From the NCBI RefSeq assembly GCF_017498505.1, contig NZ_CP071798.1, positions 992,001 to 1,056,000 of the forward strand: a DNA stretch of 64,000 nt, read 5' to 3'. The translations under genes were made by a program, and so were the position numbers. Under the pieces are notes generated by a model. The model was not told where the DNA came from. It ran no database searches and saw only the letters and a program-made list of their open reading frames with translations. The number at the start of each line of letters is the position of its first letter. Within the stretch, counting starts at the first letter, position 1. Of the stretch, positions 8,908 to 18,387 are shown one piece after another. The DNA comes from Sporosarcina sp. Te-1. GTDB lineage: Bacteria; Bacillota; Bacilli; Bacillales_A; Planococcaceae.

Positions 8908-9125
8908 TGTCTACAGATCTTACAAAATCAACATTTGATATCTTAACGGAATTTCAGTCTTGTAATATTTCCATTGTTTTCAACGATGAAGAACAAGTTC
9001 CGCTACTATCAATCAGCTATACAGCAAATCTTTATGAGATAACATATTTACAGGCAAATACTATCGAAACTCATGAAGGTGTAGAGTCTGCAATCTCTGC
9101 AATCATCAAAGAATTGGATACTTAA
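8908..9125 (+). CDS. Small hypothetical protein (72 aa)
   Basis: Small soluble acidic protein, not confidently recognised. The start at 8908 is chosen for the AAGGAGG about 11 bases upstream; an in-frame ATG at 8826 lacks one. Predicted strands in VPLLSISYT and LYEITYLQ followed by a C-terminal helix suggest a compact alpha/beta domain. The spacing of strands resembles the small YkuJ-type proteins of Bacillus, but that is only an impression. It is inserted in the opposite orientation between resD and resE and has its own terminator, so it is a single-gene transcription unit. Confidence 0.6.
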
Positions 9126-9153
9126 ACCTCTCGTGTCCCATGAGGTTTTTTTA
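9124..9153 (+). terminator. Terminator after the 72-aa gene
   Basis: AAACCTC and GAGGTTT form a 7-bp stem directly ahead of a T-run. Confidence 0.7.
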
Positions 9154-9387
9154 TTTGTCTCTGCCACAACACCTTACATGGAATTGGACATAAAAACGAA
9201 TCGACCACCACGCAAGCTGACCTCCACACATCTAAAGAAAATGTAGAACATACTTACATCAAAAAATCAGTGATCGATTCGATAATTTAGTGACGTGTAA
9301 AGCCCGAATAATCGATAGGCTTTTTAATGATAACGTAATTTCTCTCTTACTCGATTATAGAATTCCTTCATCGCTTTCTTTCACTTC

Positions 9388-10107
9388 TTAATCATTCGGT
9401 ACTTCAAATTTATAACCGACTCCCCAAACCGTTACAATCATTTTGGCGGCACGTTCAGATACCCTGCTGAGCTTCTCACGCAGGCGTTTGACATGCGTAT
9501 CGACCGTACGGAGATCGCCAAAAAATTCATAATGCCATACTTCTTTCAATAACTGCTCCCGATCGAACACTTTATCCGGCGATTTCGCCAGAAAATAAAG
9601 AAGTTCGTATTCTTTTGGAGTCAGGTTCACTTCGTTCCCTTCGGCTGTTACCCGATGTGCATCATGGTCGATCGTCAGCTGCGGGAAGACAACAAGGTCT
9701 TTAGAAGCAGTTGGAGAAGAGGTAGAGTTCTGGATGACGGATCTGCGAAGGATCGCTTTGACCCGAAGAACGACTTCTCTCGGACTGAACGGTTTCACTA
9801 TATAATCATCAGCCCCTGTTTCAAAGCCCGTCACCCGATCGGATTCTTCACCCTTTGCCGTCAACAGGATGATCGGCGTCAAATCTTTTCTATCCCGTAT
9901 TTCCTGCAACACTTGAAAGCCGTCTTTTTCCGGCATCATAACATCAAGCAAGATACAGTCATATTGGTTCTCTTCATATTTTTCGAGAGCTTCTGCCCCA
10001 TCCATGGCCTCGTCGACTTGGAACCCTTCTCTCGATAGATACATATTTAACAGGCGGCGGATTCTCTCCTCGTCATCAACAATCAATAACCTAATGTTTT
10101 CTTCCAC
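9388..10107 (-). CDS. resD: Response regulator ResD
   Basis: OmpR/PhoB-type transcription factor of 239 residues controlling genes for low-oxygen respiration. The receiver domain has the acidic pair DDEER, the phosphoacceptor Asp55 in LLDVMMP, the Thr of LLTAKG and the Lys of YIVKPF. The C-terminal winged helix includes LTPKEYELLYFLAKS and DTHVKRLREKL. It follows resC after an intrinsic terminator, so it probably has its own promoter, as in B. subtilis. Its partner kinase gene is not contiguous here. The start at 10107 is preceded by AAAGGGG. Confidence 0.95.
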   Translation of the reverse strand: MEENIRLLIVDDEERIRRLLNMYLSREGFQVDEAMDGAEALEKYEENQYDCILLDVMMPEKDGFQVLQEIRDRKDLTPIILLTAKGEESDRVTGFETGADDYIVKPFSPREVVLRVKAILRRSVIQNSTSSPTASKDLVVFPQLTIDHDAHRVTAEGNEVNLTPKEYELLYFLAKSPDKVFDREQLLKEVWHYEFFGDLRTVDTHVKRLREKLSRVSERAAKMIVTVWGVGYKFEVPND

Positions 10108-10310
10108 TGGCTAAAACCCCTTTCATCTTGCTGCTATCTCCATTGTACAAGTCAGGAAGGAAAAAGAAAAGCATAGGACGGACACTCCGGGTCCACTCGA
10201 ACAATCCTAATCTGTGTTTCCGGGAATGAATTTGCAAGCAGTTTCCATATTGCATAACTACTTTTCCAAGTCGTTGTTCTTCTATCTCTTCCAGAAGCTT
10301 CTGAAGGCGT

Positions 10311-10342
10311 AAAAAAACTGTGCAGCATCGCTACTGCACAGT
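10311..10342 (-). terminator. Terminator between resC and resD
   Basis: ACTGTGCAG and CTGCACAGT form a 9-bp perfect stem; six T follow on the minus strand. It separates the resABC transcript from resD. Confidence 0.85.
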
Positions 10343-10351
10343 GTCATAAGA

Positions 10352-11539
10352 TTACTTCGCGTAGGAATGCAATCCGGCGAGAATAAAGTTAACGAAAATC
10401 AAGTTGAACATAATTATAATGAAACCGATCACAGCCAGCCAAGCGGATTTTTTCCCTTCCCATCCACGAGATAACCGGAGATGGAGGAAAGCCGCGTAAA
10501 ATAACCAGGTGATAAGTGCCCACACTTCTTTTGGATCCCAGCCCCAAAATCTTGACCACGCTTCATGCGCCCAAATCATTGCGAAAATCAAGGCACCCAA
10601 TGTGAAGACAGGGAAACCAATTAGCACGGAACGATAGCCAATTTCATCCATCAATTGGGAGTTGGCCTTTCGGACAAGCGGCTGGACGACCGCAGCGAGA
10701 CGTTTTCGTAATAGTAACCGAAGCAATAAATACAAGATAGATCCCACAAATAATGACCAAACAAATGTCGTTAACACTTTTCCATTCAGTATAGCCGGCA
10801 TGTTCACCCATGGTTTCATGGTATCCGGAGTTTTGGCTACCGATTCATTCATCCCGAAAAGCGGCGGGTAATTATAGACGATTGATGCCGGTTTATCATT
10901 TTTATCGACGTAGTCAAACGCTGCTTCATAACCAGCTAGCTTGAAAATGCTGGATGATAAAACAAAACCGATGACGATCATAATAACAAACATGACAAAT
11001 TCTATCCAGAACCGCTGTTTTGATTTCTTTGTCATATCAATATTCTTTACGAGGTAGATCAGACCGGCAACCGCACTAATGGCCAAAATTGATTCGCCCA
11101 ACGCTGCAGTAATGACATGGATAGTCAGCCAATGACTTTGCAAGGCAGGGATCAAAGGCGTTACCTCTTTTGGAAACATGCTTGCATAAGCGATGATTAA
11201 AATAGCAATAGGCAAAGCAAAAAGCCCCAATGATGGCGTCCTGTATAAGAAAAAGATAAGGATGAAGGCACCTACCAACATCATTCCAAATGCTGTCGTA
11301 AATTCGAACATATTACTGACAGGCGCATGTCCCCCAGCCATCCATCTCGCAATGAAGTACCCAACATGGGTTAAAAATCCGATAATCGTAATAGAGATCC
11401 CGATCGTTCCCCATCTGTTCTTCTTATAGGAAGCTTCTGAATTAGCGCCCTTGACCGCTCCTCCGAAGAAAGCGGTCGCAATTAAATAAGCGATAAATGA
11501 TATTTCAAGCAAAGTTGCACTTAAATTAGCTAATCCCAT
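10352..11539 (-). CDS. resC: Cytochrome c maturation protein ResC (CcsB/CcsA type)
   Basis: Polytopic membrane protein of 395 residues that, with ResB, moves haem across the membrane and attaches it to apocytochrome c (System II). The tryptophan-rich haem-binding WWD-type motif is visible as [23 protein letters not shown] near residues 324-347, and conserved His residues occur in transmembrane segments before and after it. About eight membrane segments. The start codon overlaps the final base of the resB stop, so the pair is coupled. Confidence 0.95.
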   Translation of the reverse strand: MGLANLSATLLEISFIAYLIATAFFGGAVKGANSEASYKKNRWGTIGISITIIGFLTHVGYFIARWMAGGHAPVSNMFEFTTAFGMMLVGAFILIFFLYRTPSLGLFALPIAILIIAYASMFPKEVTPLIPALQSHWLTIHVITAALGESILAISAVAGLIYLVKNIDMTKKSKQRFWIEFVMFVIMIVIGFVLSSSIFKLAGYEAAFDYVDKNDKPASIVYNYPPLFGMNESVAKTPDTMKPWVNMPAILNGKVLTTFVWSLFVGSILYLLLRLLLRKRLAAVVQPLVRKANSQLMDEIGYRSVLIGFPVFTLGALIFAMIWAHEAWSRFWGWDPKEVWALITWLFYAAFLHLRLSRGWEGKKSAWLAVIGFIIIMFNLIFVNFILAGLHSYAK

Positions 11540-13200
11540 TATGATTCAGCTCCTTCCTCTTGCTCATCTTTCGACTCTTTATCCTGCCGGTCTACATAAT
11601 CGGGCAATTCCGAAGCCGAATTCAATTTATCTAATTCCTTCTTCAAAGAGAACCAGTTTTTATTCGTATGCGCTGCCAACAAGAGTTGTTGGTCCGCCCC
11701 TTTTTGAATCCAAATACGGCGGTGATTCCAATAAGAGCCTTGAATGACGCCAATCATGAAAATAATTCCTCCGAGTAGAAGGATGTACAACGTCTTATCT
11801 TTTCGAATGGTAAAACCAGAAATGTCCCGTGTATCCGCGCTGAGAAACTTCACTTTGTATGCATTTTCCTCTGTTTCTAGAGTTTGCTGGATGGCTACGA
11901 AGCTTTTTTCGCCTTGCGGTTTTTCCGATGTCGTCATTTTGAAAATGAAAGCAGGGTTGTTGGGAATCGGCGATTTGGACACCGGTTCACCATCCTTAAT
12001 ACCATCATAATCCGCATAGTACTCGAGCAATTCGACTTTGGCGCCATCATTCAGTTCATAAGTGCCTTTCGGGTCATCCAGATCAATCGTGAACTCTCCA
12101 AAGGATTCGCCCGAAGATTTATCGATTAATTGCATTGTCATCGACTTTAATTCACTTAAACGGTAGTCCATCTGGAATACATTATACCCATCAAATTTAA
12201 GCGGTTTGTTTACTACAATCGAATAATCTTTAACATATTCCAAGTCTTCAGAACCTGGAAGCGATCCTTCTTTTTCTTTATATAATGTCACATCCGTCTG
12301 GAAATTCTTCACAATGGGACCATTGCGGTCCAAAGCTTCCCCATAAACTTCATCGGCTTCATCTTTCGTATAGGTTTCTAAAATGAAATCATTGCTTTTT
12401 AAGAAATAGCCTGGAGCTCCGGTAATATTACGCAATTCTCCTTCACGGATCCACATCGTTTCATCTACATAGAATCCCGGAATGCCTCGTAATAATACCC
12501 CAAATAAGAAGATAATAAGTCCGGTATGGTTTACGTATGGACCCCAACGTGAAAAACGATTTTTCTCAGCGAGGATCGCACCGTCTTCTTTCTTCACATT
12601 ATATTTCATTTCTTTTAAGACAGCTTCCGCCTTCTGCAACGAAGTATCCGGGTCTACTGCTTTCCCTTCTCCAAAAATCCGTTGGCGTTTCATAAAGGAA
12701 GCATGGCGTTTTGTCCTCTGCTTCTTCAGTGATTTGTAGAGAGGAACAACACGGTCGATACTAGCGATGATGATAGATGTCCCTAACATACCGATTAGGA
12801 CTTTGAACCACCAGCTGTTGTACATATCATAAAAACCAAGCTTATAATAGAGCGTTCCAAAGATCTTATACGTTTTTTCATAATAAGCAAGGTATTCTGC
12901 ATCAGTAGCGTTGACCGAACTGACCGGTGCGTACAATTTCTGAGGGAAGATCGTACCGATAGCGGAGGTGGCCAACACAGCAATGATAATACTGACCCCT
13001 ACTTTTACACTCGAAAAAAAGTTCCAGATCTTATCAATGATCGATTTGTTATACGTCTGAGATCTTCTGGCCGATCCCTCATATCTCATATCGACAACTT
13101 GACTTTTTTCAGCCTCTTCGGTCAATGGGCGGCCGCAAGACTCACACAAGATTGTCCCGAATGGATTTTCATGGCCGCATTGACATTTGATTTTGCTCAT
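11539..13200 (-). CDS. resB: Cytochrome c maturation protein ResB
   Basis: Partner of ResC in System II cytochrome c biogenesis, 553 residues. The N-terminus carries a zinc-ribbon-like pair [18 protein letters not shown], as in B. subtilis ResB, then transmembrane segments near 68-86, 133-152 and 217-236, a large extracytoplasmic domain, and a last membrane segment near 469-487. It follows resA after 17 bases and overlaps resC by one base, so resA-resB-resC is one operon. The zinc ribbon's role is unknown. Confidence 0.95.
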   Translation of the reverse strand: MSKIKCQCGHENPFGTILCESCGRPLTEEAEKSQVVDMRYEGSARRSQTYNKSIIDKIWNFFSSVKVGVSIIIAVLATSAIGTIFPQKLYAPVSSVNATDAEYLAYYEKTYKIFGTLYYKLGFYDMYNSWWFKVLIGMLGTSIIIASIDRVVPLYKSLKKQRTKRHASFMKRQRIFGEGKAVDPDTSLQKAEAVLKEMKYNVKKEDGAILAEKNRFSRWGPYVNHTGLIIFLFGVLLRGIPGFYVDETMWIREGELRNITGAPGYFLKSNDFILETYTKDEADEVYGEALDRNGPIVKNFQTDVTLYKEKEGSLPGSEDLEYVKDYSIVVNKPLKFDGYNVFQMDYRLSELKSMTMQLIDKSSGESFGEFTIDLDDPKGTYELNDGAKVELLEYYADYDGIKDGEPVSKSPIPNNPAFIFKMTTSEKPQGEKSFVAIQQTLETEENAYKVKFLSADTRDISGFTIRKDKTLYILLLGGIIFMIGVIQGSYWNHRRIWIQKGADQQLLLAAHTNKNWFSLKKELDKLNSASELPDYVDRQDKESKDEQEEGAES

Positions 13201-13217
13201 AGCTAACGTACTCCTTA

Positions 13218-13748
13218 TCAGGGTTGAATACTTTCCATATACGACTTGATTTCCTCCTCGGACATTTCGCTCTTCAGTATTTTGACGATCTTGCCATGCT
13301 TATCGATCAAGAAAGTCGTTGGAAGAGGCTGGATATTGTAAGCTTCTTTCACATCTTTCGTCTTGTCGATCAAGACTGGAAATGTCAAATCGTATTGGTT
13401 ACGGAATGATTCAACCTTCAATTTTGGCTCTCCGACGTTAACAGATAACACGTGAACCCCTTTTTCCTTGAATTCCTTGTAGTGGTTTTCTATATACGGC
13501 ATCTCTTTCTTACATGGCGGACACCAAGTGCCCCAGAAATTTAGGAACACACCTTGTCCTTCATAATCTGACAAACGGTGTTTATTGCCGTCTAAGTCAA
13601 CGAGCTCAAAATCAGGCGCCTTGTCCCCTACTCCCAGCACTTTCACTTTGTCTTTCGAAACAATGGAAAAAATGATTGCCGACGCCAGCAATAGAAGAAC
13701 AACAGCTCTGATGATCAAGCGTTTCGTCTTTTTATTCGCCTTGGCCAC
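13218..13748 (-). CDS. resA: Thiol-disulfide oxidoreductase ResA
   Basis: Membrane-anchored thioredoxin-like protein of 176 residues that keeps the CxxCH cysteines of apocytochrome c reduced before haem attachment. An N-terminal signal anchor (LIIRAVVLLLLASAIIFSI, about 10-29) precedes the thioredoxin fold. The active site is WCPPC in NFWGTWCPPCKKEMP, matching the CEPC/CPPC-type ResA and AhpC/TSA redoxin signature; the cis-Pro is in LPTTFLI. It is the first gene of resABC. Confidence 0.95.
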   Translation of the reverse strand: MAKANKKTKRLIIRAVVLLLLASAIIFSIVSKDKVKVLGVGDKAPDFELVDLDGNKHRLSDYEGQGVFLNFWGTWCPPCKKEMPYIENHYKEFKEKGVHVLSVNVGEPKLKVESFRNQYDLTFPVLIDKTKDVKEAYNIQPLPTTFLIDKHGKIVKILKSEMSEEEIKSYMESIQP

Positions 13749-13786
13749 AGTTCCAGCCTCCTAACGATAAATGAGTTCTACATTCG

Positions 13787-13840
13787 ATTATAACAAAACA
13801 ATCCTTGATATAATCTTGAAGTCGTGATAGCTTTGTGAAC
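13787..13840 (-). promoter_or_regulatory. Candidate resA promoter with ResD-type box
   Basis: On the minus strand TATAAT occupies 13792-13787, with a poor -35 (GATTAT) 17 bases upstream. TTTGTGAAC at 13832-13840 (plus strand) resembles the ResD site TTTGTGAAT and is centred near -57. A weak -35 with an upstream box suits activator control. Consensus match only. Confidence 0.35.
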
Positions 13841-13852
13841 ATTTAGGGAACC

Positions 13853-14587
13853 TCAGTTGCCGATTTTCCCTGTCTCCGCCAGAACACGCAGCTGTTTCAC
13901 TTCATGGGTCGTCAATTCACGTGCCTCACCGGCATTCATGCCATACGTCGTTAAAGTGCCGAACGATTCCCTCTTCAACTTTAATACAGGACATCCAATG
14001 GCATCGAACATACGGCGGACCTGCCGGTTTCTACCTTCGTGAATTGTAATCTCGACGATGGCTGTCCCGCTCTTTTTGTCGACCGATTGCATTTTCACTT
14101 TTGCAGGTGCTGTCATTCCATCTTCCAGTTCGATTCCCCGCTCCAACTTTTTCAGCAACTCCCGGCTCGGTATGCCCTTCACCTTCGCTACATATGTCTT
14201 ATGAATTTTAAATTTCGGATGGGTCATCAAATAGGAGAAATCCCCATCATTGGTCAGCAAAATGACACCGGAAGTATCATAATCGAGCCGTCCTACCGGA
14301 AAGATTCGCTCTTCCACATGGGGAAGCAAATCCAATACTGTTTTTCTCCCTTTGTCATCTTCTACAGTTGAGATATAGCCGCGAGGTTTATAAAGCAAAT
14401 AATATACATTCCGCTCTTTAACAAGCTCGACGCCTTCCACTTCGACCGTGTCCGCTTTGGAAACCTTCGTACCCAGTTCCCTAATGACAACTCCGTTCAC
14501 TTTCACTTTACCTTCCAAAATAAGCGTCTCCGCTTTTCTGCGGGATGCAACACCCGCTTGCGCCAATACTTTTTGTAGTCTTTCCAA
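13853..14587 (-). CDS. rluB: 23S rRNA pseudouridine synthase RluB
   Basis: Enzyme of 244 residues that makes a pseudouridine in helix 90 of 23S rRNA. The S4 RNA-binding domain is at the N-terminus (MERLQKVLAQAGVASRRKAE), followed by the RsuA-family catalytic motif VGRLDYDTSGVILLTNDG with the nucleophilic Asp, and IHEGRNRQVRRMFDAIG near the C-terminus. The gene occupies the same position ahead of resA as in B. subtilis. Confidence 0.94.
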   Translation of the reverse strand: MERLQKVLAQAGVASRRKAETLILEGKVKVNGVVIRELGTKVSKADTVEVEGVELVKERNVYYLLYKPRGYISTVEDDKGRKTVLDLLPHVEERIFPVGRLDYDTSGVILLTNDGDFSYLMTHPKFKIHKTYVAKVKGIPSRELLKKLERGIELEDGMTAPAKVKMQSVDKKSGTAIVEITIHEGRNRQVRRMFDAIGCPVLKLKRESFGTLTTYGMNAGEARELTTHEVKQLRVLAETGKIGN

Positions 14588-14737
14588 ACTTCGTCACCTT
14601 CCTTCTTTCCTCAAAAAATTATGTCACACTTCCATGAAAATGAAAAGAAGACTGACCTCAAGAAGGCAGTCTTACGGAATTTGTCATAAAAACGACGTAT
14701 TTGAGCTGTTTAAGCTGGAGACCCGCTTGCACTCATA

Positions 14738-15733
14738 TTATTGATGAATAGTAATATCTGTCGTGATAATGGGTTGATTGTCAAATGAAACCGTCCATGA
14801 CCCGGTACTGATTTTTTCTTTCCCGCGGGGGATCCGTACAAAATGGGTTATTCGTTCCTTTTCCTCCGAGGTGAGAAGTACTTTGATTGGTTGATCCAAT
14901 TCTCCCTCCACGCCGGGCAGGATCGAATATTTCCCCTTCTTCGCAACCGTTACCAAATCATATTCCTTAAAGGTTTGATTCGCCAAGTCGGTATGATCCT
15001 TCCAATCGTTCCCGTCATTCAAGGTGACGATGATAATTTTCTTTCCGTCCCTTTCAAAATAGGTGGCCAATGTCCTTCCTGCCACTTTCGTAAAACCGGT
15101 CTTTCCTGCTATCACATCCGGGTTTGTATGGATGAGCCGGTGTTTATTGCTCCAACTCCGTACTTCTCCATCCCCGCGGTAAATGTATGATTTTGCAGAA
15201 GCAATTTCCTTAAATGATTCATTCTGCATGGCAAAATAAAGCATTTTCGCCGTATCATAGGCTGTAGATAGATGTTCATCATGATGGAGACCTGAAGGAT
15301 TCATGAATTTCGTATCCTTCAGTCCAAAATAAAGGGCATTCTCATTCATCATGTCAACAAAGCCTTCCAATGATCCCCCTGCGTGCTCCGCCAGGGCATA
15401 AGCCGCGTCATTGCCAGACCTGAGCATCAGGCCATGCAATAAAGCTTCACTCGGCATTTTCGCGCCTTTCACCGTATAGATCGACGAACCCTCCGCCGAT
15501 GCTGCCTCAGGAGAAATAATGATATCACCGGACGTTCCGCTTTCAATGAACGTGAATGCGGTCCATATTTTTGTCAAACTTGCTATAGGCAATCTGGCAT
15601 TCTCGTTGTGTCCATGCAATAATCTTCCTGTTTCTGCGTCGATTACCGCCCAAGCCTGCCCGGAAGCCGCTTCCTTCGGTGTTGCCGCAAATAGTATCAC
15701 TAGAAAAAGCATGACAGCAAATGCTCGCCTCAA
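14738..15733 (-). CDS. Serine-type D-Ala-D-Ala carboxypeptidase (DacB/DacF-like)
   Basis: Penicillin-binding protein of the S11 family, 331 residues, that trims the terminal D-Ala from peptidoglycan stems. A signal peptide (MRRAFAVMLFLVILFAATP) is followed by the three catalytic motifs: SLTK in IASLTKIW, SGN in RSGNDAAYAL, and KTG in GKTGFTKVAGRT. It overlaps scpB by four bases. In B. subtilis sporulation gene dacB is near this place with spmA and spmB before rluB; those two genes are absent here, leaving only a 150-base gap, so assignment to DacB rather than DacF or another S11 enzyme is not certain. Confidence 0.85.
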   Translation of the reverse strand: MRRAFAVMLFLVILFAATPKEAASGQAWAVIDAETGRLLHGHNENARLPIASLTKIWTAFTFIESGTSGDIIISPEAASAEGSSIYTVKGAKMPSEALLHGLMLRSGNDAAYALAEHAGGSLEGFVDMMNENALYFGLKDTKFMNPSGLHHDEHLSTAYDTAKMLYFAMQNESFKEIASAKSYIYRGDGEVRSWSNKHRLIHTNPDVIAGKTGFTKVAGRTLATYFERDGKKIIIVTLNDGNDWKDHTDLANQTFKEYDLVTVAKKGKYSILPGVEGELDQPIKVLLTSEEKERITHFVRIPRGKEKISTGSWTVSFDNQPIITTDITIHQ

Positions 15734-16341
15734 TCAATGATCCCCCTTTCATCCTCTTGCAAATTAAATGCTTCTTGAAATTTCGTCATAAATAAATCGG
15801 TGTCTTCCTGCTCGCCTTCCTCTTCTTCAGTCAGTGGAGGCAGCCTATCGATTGATTCCAAACCGAAACGGTCAAGGAACAGCTCTGTTGTGCCGTACAA
15901 TATCGGACGCCCGCTCCCTTCCAGCCTTCCCTTTTCCATAATGAGTCCTTTCGCTACTAATGTTTGCAGCGGCCCCTCGGATTTAACCCCTCGCAAATCG
16001 TCTATTTCAATTCTTGTAACAGGCTGTTTATACGCAATGATGGCCAGTACTTCCATGGAAGCTTGCGTCATGGATTTAGGTGACGGATTTTCAAGCATTT
16101 TTGCGATATCCTCCGCAAATTCACCTTTTGTAACGAGCCGGTATCTCCCGCCATATTTCCGGACTGTGATTCCTGCATCTTGACGTTGTTCATAATTGGT
16201 CTGCAATTGAGCAAGGAGCGTTTCCGCATCACCTTTTGTTACATTCATAATAGCTGCAATTTGATCAGGTGCCAGTCCATCATCTCCTGCCACAAATAAT
16301 AAACTTTCTATCTTTCCAAATATCATTTCATCAAACGCCAT
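15730..16341 (-). CDS. scpB: Segregation and condensation protein ScpB
   Basis: Kleisin-interacting winged-helix subunit of the SMC-ScpAB condensin that compacts and segregates the chromosome. The 203 residues include the typical LLFVAGDDGLAPDQIA start and the MTQASMEVLAIIAYKQPVTR block followed by EIDDLRGVKSEGPLQTLVAKGLI. It overlaps scpA by 11 bases and the carboxypeptidase gene by four, forming one operon. Confidence 0.96.
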   Translation of the reverse strand: MAFDEMIFGKIESLLFVAGDDGLAPDQIAAIMNVTKGDAETLLAQLQTNYEQRQDAGITVRKYGGRYRLVTKGEFAEDIAKMLENPSPKSMTQASMEVLAIIAYKQPVTRIEIDDLRGVKSEGPLQTLVAKGLIMEKGRLEGSGRPILYGTTELFLDRFGLESIDRLPPLTEEEEGEQEDTDLFMTKFQEAFNLQEDERGIID

Positions 16342-17092
16342 CTAAGCTGACCTCCTGTCCAAAAGTTATCTTCAATTGTTGAAAATTAGCGTTCTGCCAA
16401 ACTACTATATCCATCCGTTTCATCAGTTCGAGCAATGAAAGAAATGAGATGACTAGATCAGTTACGTCACCTTCGACAAATAATTCCTCGAAGTCGCAAG
16501 TGCCGCCCTTTTTCTTCAACATGGCGACAATATCATCCATCTTCTCGTCAACAGATAACTCTGCCTTTGTAATACTGGCGGTGACCGGCACTCGTAGACG
16601 TTTCCGTTGAAGCATTTTCTGGAAAGCCCCTATTAAGTCGAAAACATTCATTTGCTCATCTGGCGCGGGAGCCGCCACTTCACCGTAATGCGAAAGATCT
16701 TCCGGCATTTTTGTAAAATGAATAGACCTTTCTTCCGCAGACTCCTTCAATTGATTTGCTGCTTCTTTGTATTTTTTATATTCCATTAATCGGGCAACCA
16801 GTTCTTCCCGTGGATCCTCCTCAAATTCAAAATCCTGATGTTCGTCCATTCCTTCTTCTTCATGAATCGGCAACAGCATTTTGCTCTTGATTTCGATTAA
16901 AGTCGCCGCCAATACGAGGTATTCACTTAATTCATCTAACTGTAGGACTCTCAGCGTATGTATGTGTTCGATATATTGGCTCGTCAATTCTGCCATCGGG
17001 ATATCATAGATATCTATTTCAAGTCTGTTGATTAAATGCAATAATAGATCGAGAGGTCCTTCAAACACCTCAAGCTTCACTTTATAGGCCAT
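16331..17092 (-). CDS. scpA: Segregation and condensation protein ScpA
   Basis: Kleisin subunit of the bacterial condensin, 253 residues. The N-terminal SMC-neck-binding segment VKLEVFEGPLDLLLHLINR and the following DIYDIPMAELTSQYI are diagnostic; the C-terminal winged helix that touches the SMC cap ends in the FLSLLELMKR block. First gene of the operon; ypuF diverges 56 bases upstream. Confidence 0.96.
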   Translation of the reverse strand: MAYKVKLEVFEGPLDLLLHLINRLEIDIYDIPMAELTSQYIEHIHTLRVLQLDELSEYLVLAATLIEIKSKMLLPIHEEEGMDEHQDFEFEEDPREELVARLMEYKKYKEAANQLKESAEERSIHFTKMPEDLSHYGEVAAPAPDEQMNVFDLIGAFQKMLQRKRLRVPVTASITKAELSVDEKMDDIVAMLKKKGGTCDFEELFVEGDVTDLVISFLSLLELMKRMDIVVWQNANFQQLKITFGQEVSLDGV

Positions 17093-17148
17093 ATGCCCAT
17101 CCCACCCTAATTACGAAATTGATAGATGTACCGGAAGGGAGAAGTACC

Positions 17149-17652
17149 ATGCACCCATACCATCATCCACTGTTTATACATTTTATTGTTTATTTCAACC
17201 GGAATCAAGATTACTTTGAGTGCCATGAAGTGCTTGAGGAATATTGGAAATCTATTCCCGGCTCCAATAAGAAGCATCCACTTACTGCATTCATCCTTCT
17301 TGCCACTGGCTTGTATCATTGGCGCCGCGGTAATTTTAACGGAGGTAGGCGAACGCTCAGCAAAGCAGAAAAACAATTTATTGACTTTCAGCCGTTGTAC
17401 CGGCAAGAAATCGATTTTGAACAGCTGTTGCTTGATTTGAAAATGGCAATCGAGTCTGTCGATGCCAAAAAATCTTTTCGGTCATTTACCATTCTTCTCA
17501 GCTCCGACCGATTGCTCGGTTACGTTACAGAAGCCGCCGATCAAATGGACCTATTGCCGCTTGGCAGCGATGCTGTCATTCATAAACATATGCTGCGGGA
17601 TAGGACAGATATTCTAATTAGCAGGCAAAAAAAGAAAAGGGGCAGAGATTAA
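17149..17652 (+). CDS. ypuF: DUF309-family protein YpuF-like
   Basis: Protein of 167 residues with the DUF309 signature: YFNRNQDYFECHEVLEEYWK and LTAFILLATGLYHWRRGNFNGG. In this alpha-helical family conserved His, Glu and Trp residues line a possible metal or ligand pocket; the function is not known. The start at 17149 is preceded by AAGGGAG at a good distance. It diverges from scpA and its last four bases overlap the ribT stop. Confidence 0.88.
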   Translation: MHPYHHPLFIHFIVYFNRNQDYFECHEVLEEYWKSIPGSNKKHPLTAFILLATGLYHWRRGNFNGGRRTLSKAEKQFIDFQPLYRQEIDFEQLLLDLKMAIESVDAKKSFRSFTILLSSDRLLGYVTEAADQMDLLPLGSDAVIHKHMLRDRTDILISRQKKKRGRD

Positions 17653-18011
17653 TCTGCTCCCTCTTTCTTCATACATTTTTTCATAAATCGCTCAGTCTGC
17701 TCTGTACTTTTGCAATCTAAATGCGGAAAAAGTTCTTGTAACTTCGTTACCATCATCGTGCCAATGCCTTCTCCACGGTATGAAGGGTTGACGGATAGAT
17801 GCTTCACTGTATAAGCATCATCCTCCAGCTCGATTCCTACTACTCCGATGAAATCATCTTGATCTTTCAATAAGTATAGCTGGGCATGTTCATCTGTTTC
17901 ATATTGCTGCATTGTCTCCAGCAGTTTTTTCACAGATTTCTCGCCCGGCATATAGGAAAGTAATCCCATGGCAATCTTCTCATGAGCTTTTTTATACCGT
18001 AAAAGTATCAA
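17649..18011 (-). CDS. ribT: GNAT-family acetyltransferase RibT-like
   Basis: Small GCN5-type N-acetyltransferase, 120 residues. The acetyl-CoA motif is visible in KHLSVNPSYRGEGIGTMMV. The N-terminus MILLRYKKAHEKIAMGLLSYMPGE strongly resembles B. subtilis RibT, which sits at the end of the riboflavin operon and has an unclear role. Here the riboflavin biosynthesis genes are not adjacent, so the gene survives alone between ypuF and a terminator. Confidence 0.82.
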   Translation of the reverse strand: MILLRYKKAHEKIAMGLLSYMPGEKSVKKLLETMQQYETDEHAQLYLLKDQDDFIGVVGIELEDDAYTVKHLSVNPSYRGEGIGTMMVTKLQELFPHLDCKSTEQTERFMKKCMKKEGAD

Positions 18012-18052
18012 TTGAATCCCTTCTTTTCAAAAATCCTTTATCGTCCCACAGA

Positions 18053-18083
18053 TAAAAATAAACCCCGGTCAAGAAACGGGGGG
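18053..18083 (-). terminator. Terminator of lysA transcript
   Basis: On the minus strand CCCCG, nine bases, CGGGG, then TTTATTTTTAT. It lies beyond lysA and the small membrane gene and ahead of ribT. The rest of 18012-18279 holds nothing I can support. Confidence 0.6.
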
Positions 18084-18279
18084 CGAAACCGGGCATGCCC
18101 GAACACGAACCGCCCACTCTATCACCGCCACAAGGAGGAACAGAGTATTACATGTTTCGCTTCGTTTCATGCGACCCCTTTCTACGATGGCTATCCTGGT
18201 GCTTACAAACAGATTATGGAATTTATAAGTTCATTTTATCGTACAAGAATGGCAAAGGTATTTCAATGAGCGAGAACGT

Positions 18280-18387
18280 TCATTTATTCGGCCCTACAAA
18301 AGGGGCAATAAAGTACCAGTAAACGACACCCCATATGACGGCAGCCAAGATGATGAAAAGAAAAAGCATGATATTACGGCGTCTCAT
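18280..18387 (-). CDS. Small membrane protein (35 aa) overlapping lysA
   Basis: Protein MRRRNIMLFLFIILAAVIWG plus 15 more residues ending VGPNK. Three arginines precede one hydrophobic segment of about 19 residues, so it should insert with its N-terminus in the cytoplasm. The start ATG shares four bases with the lysA TGA stop (ATGA), and GAGAGGAAAG inside the lysA end is a good ribosome site, which together argue for real translation coupled to lysA. A terminator follows about 200 bases on. No family is recognised and the function is unknown. Confidence 0.65.
   Translation of the reverse strand: MRRRNIMLFLFIILAAVIWGVVYWYFIAPFVGPNK

Noticed and set aside
18095..18322. Plus-strand frame of 75 codons beyond lysA
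   Set aside because: The nearest ribosome-like AAGGAGG is 13 bases from an internal ATG, the frame overlaps the better-supported 35-residue minus-strand gene and nothing in it is recognised.
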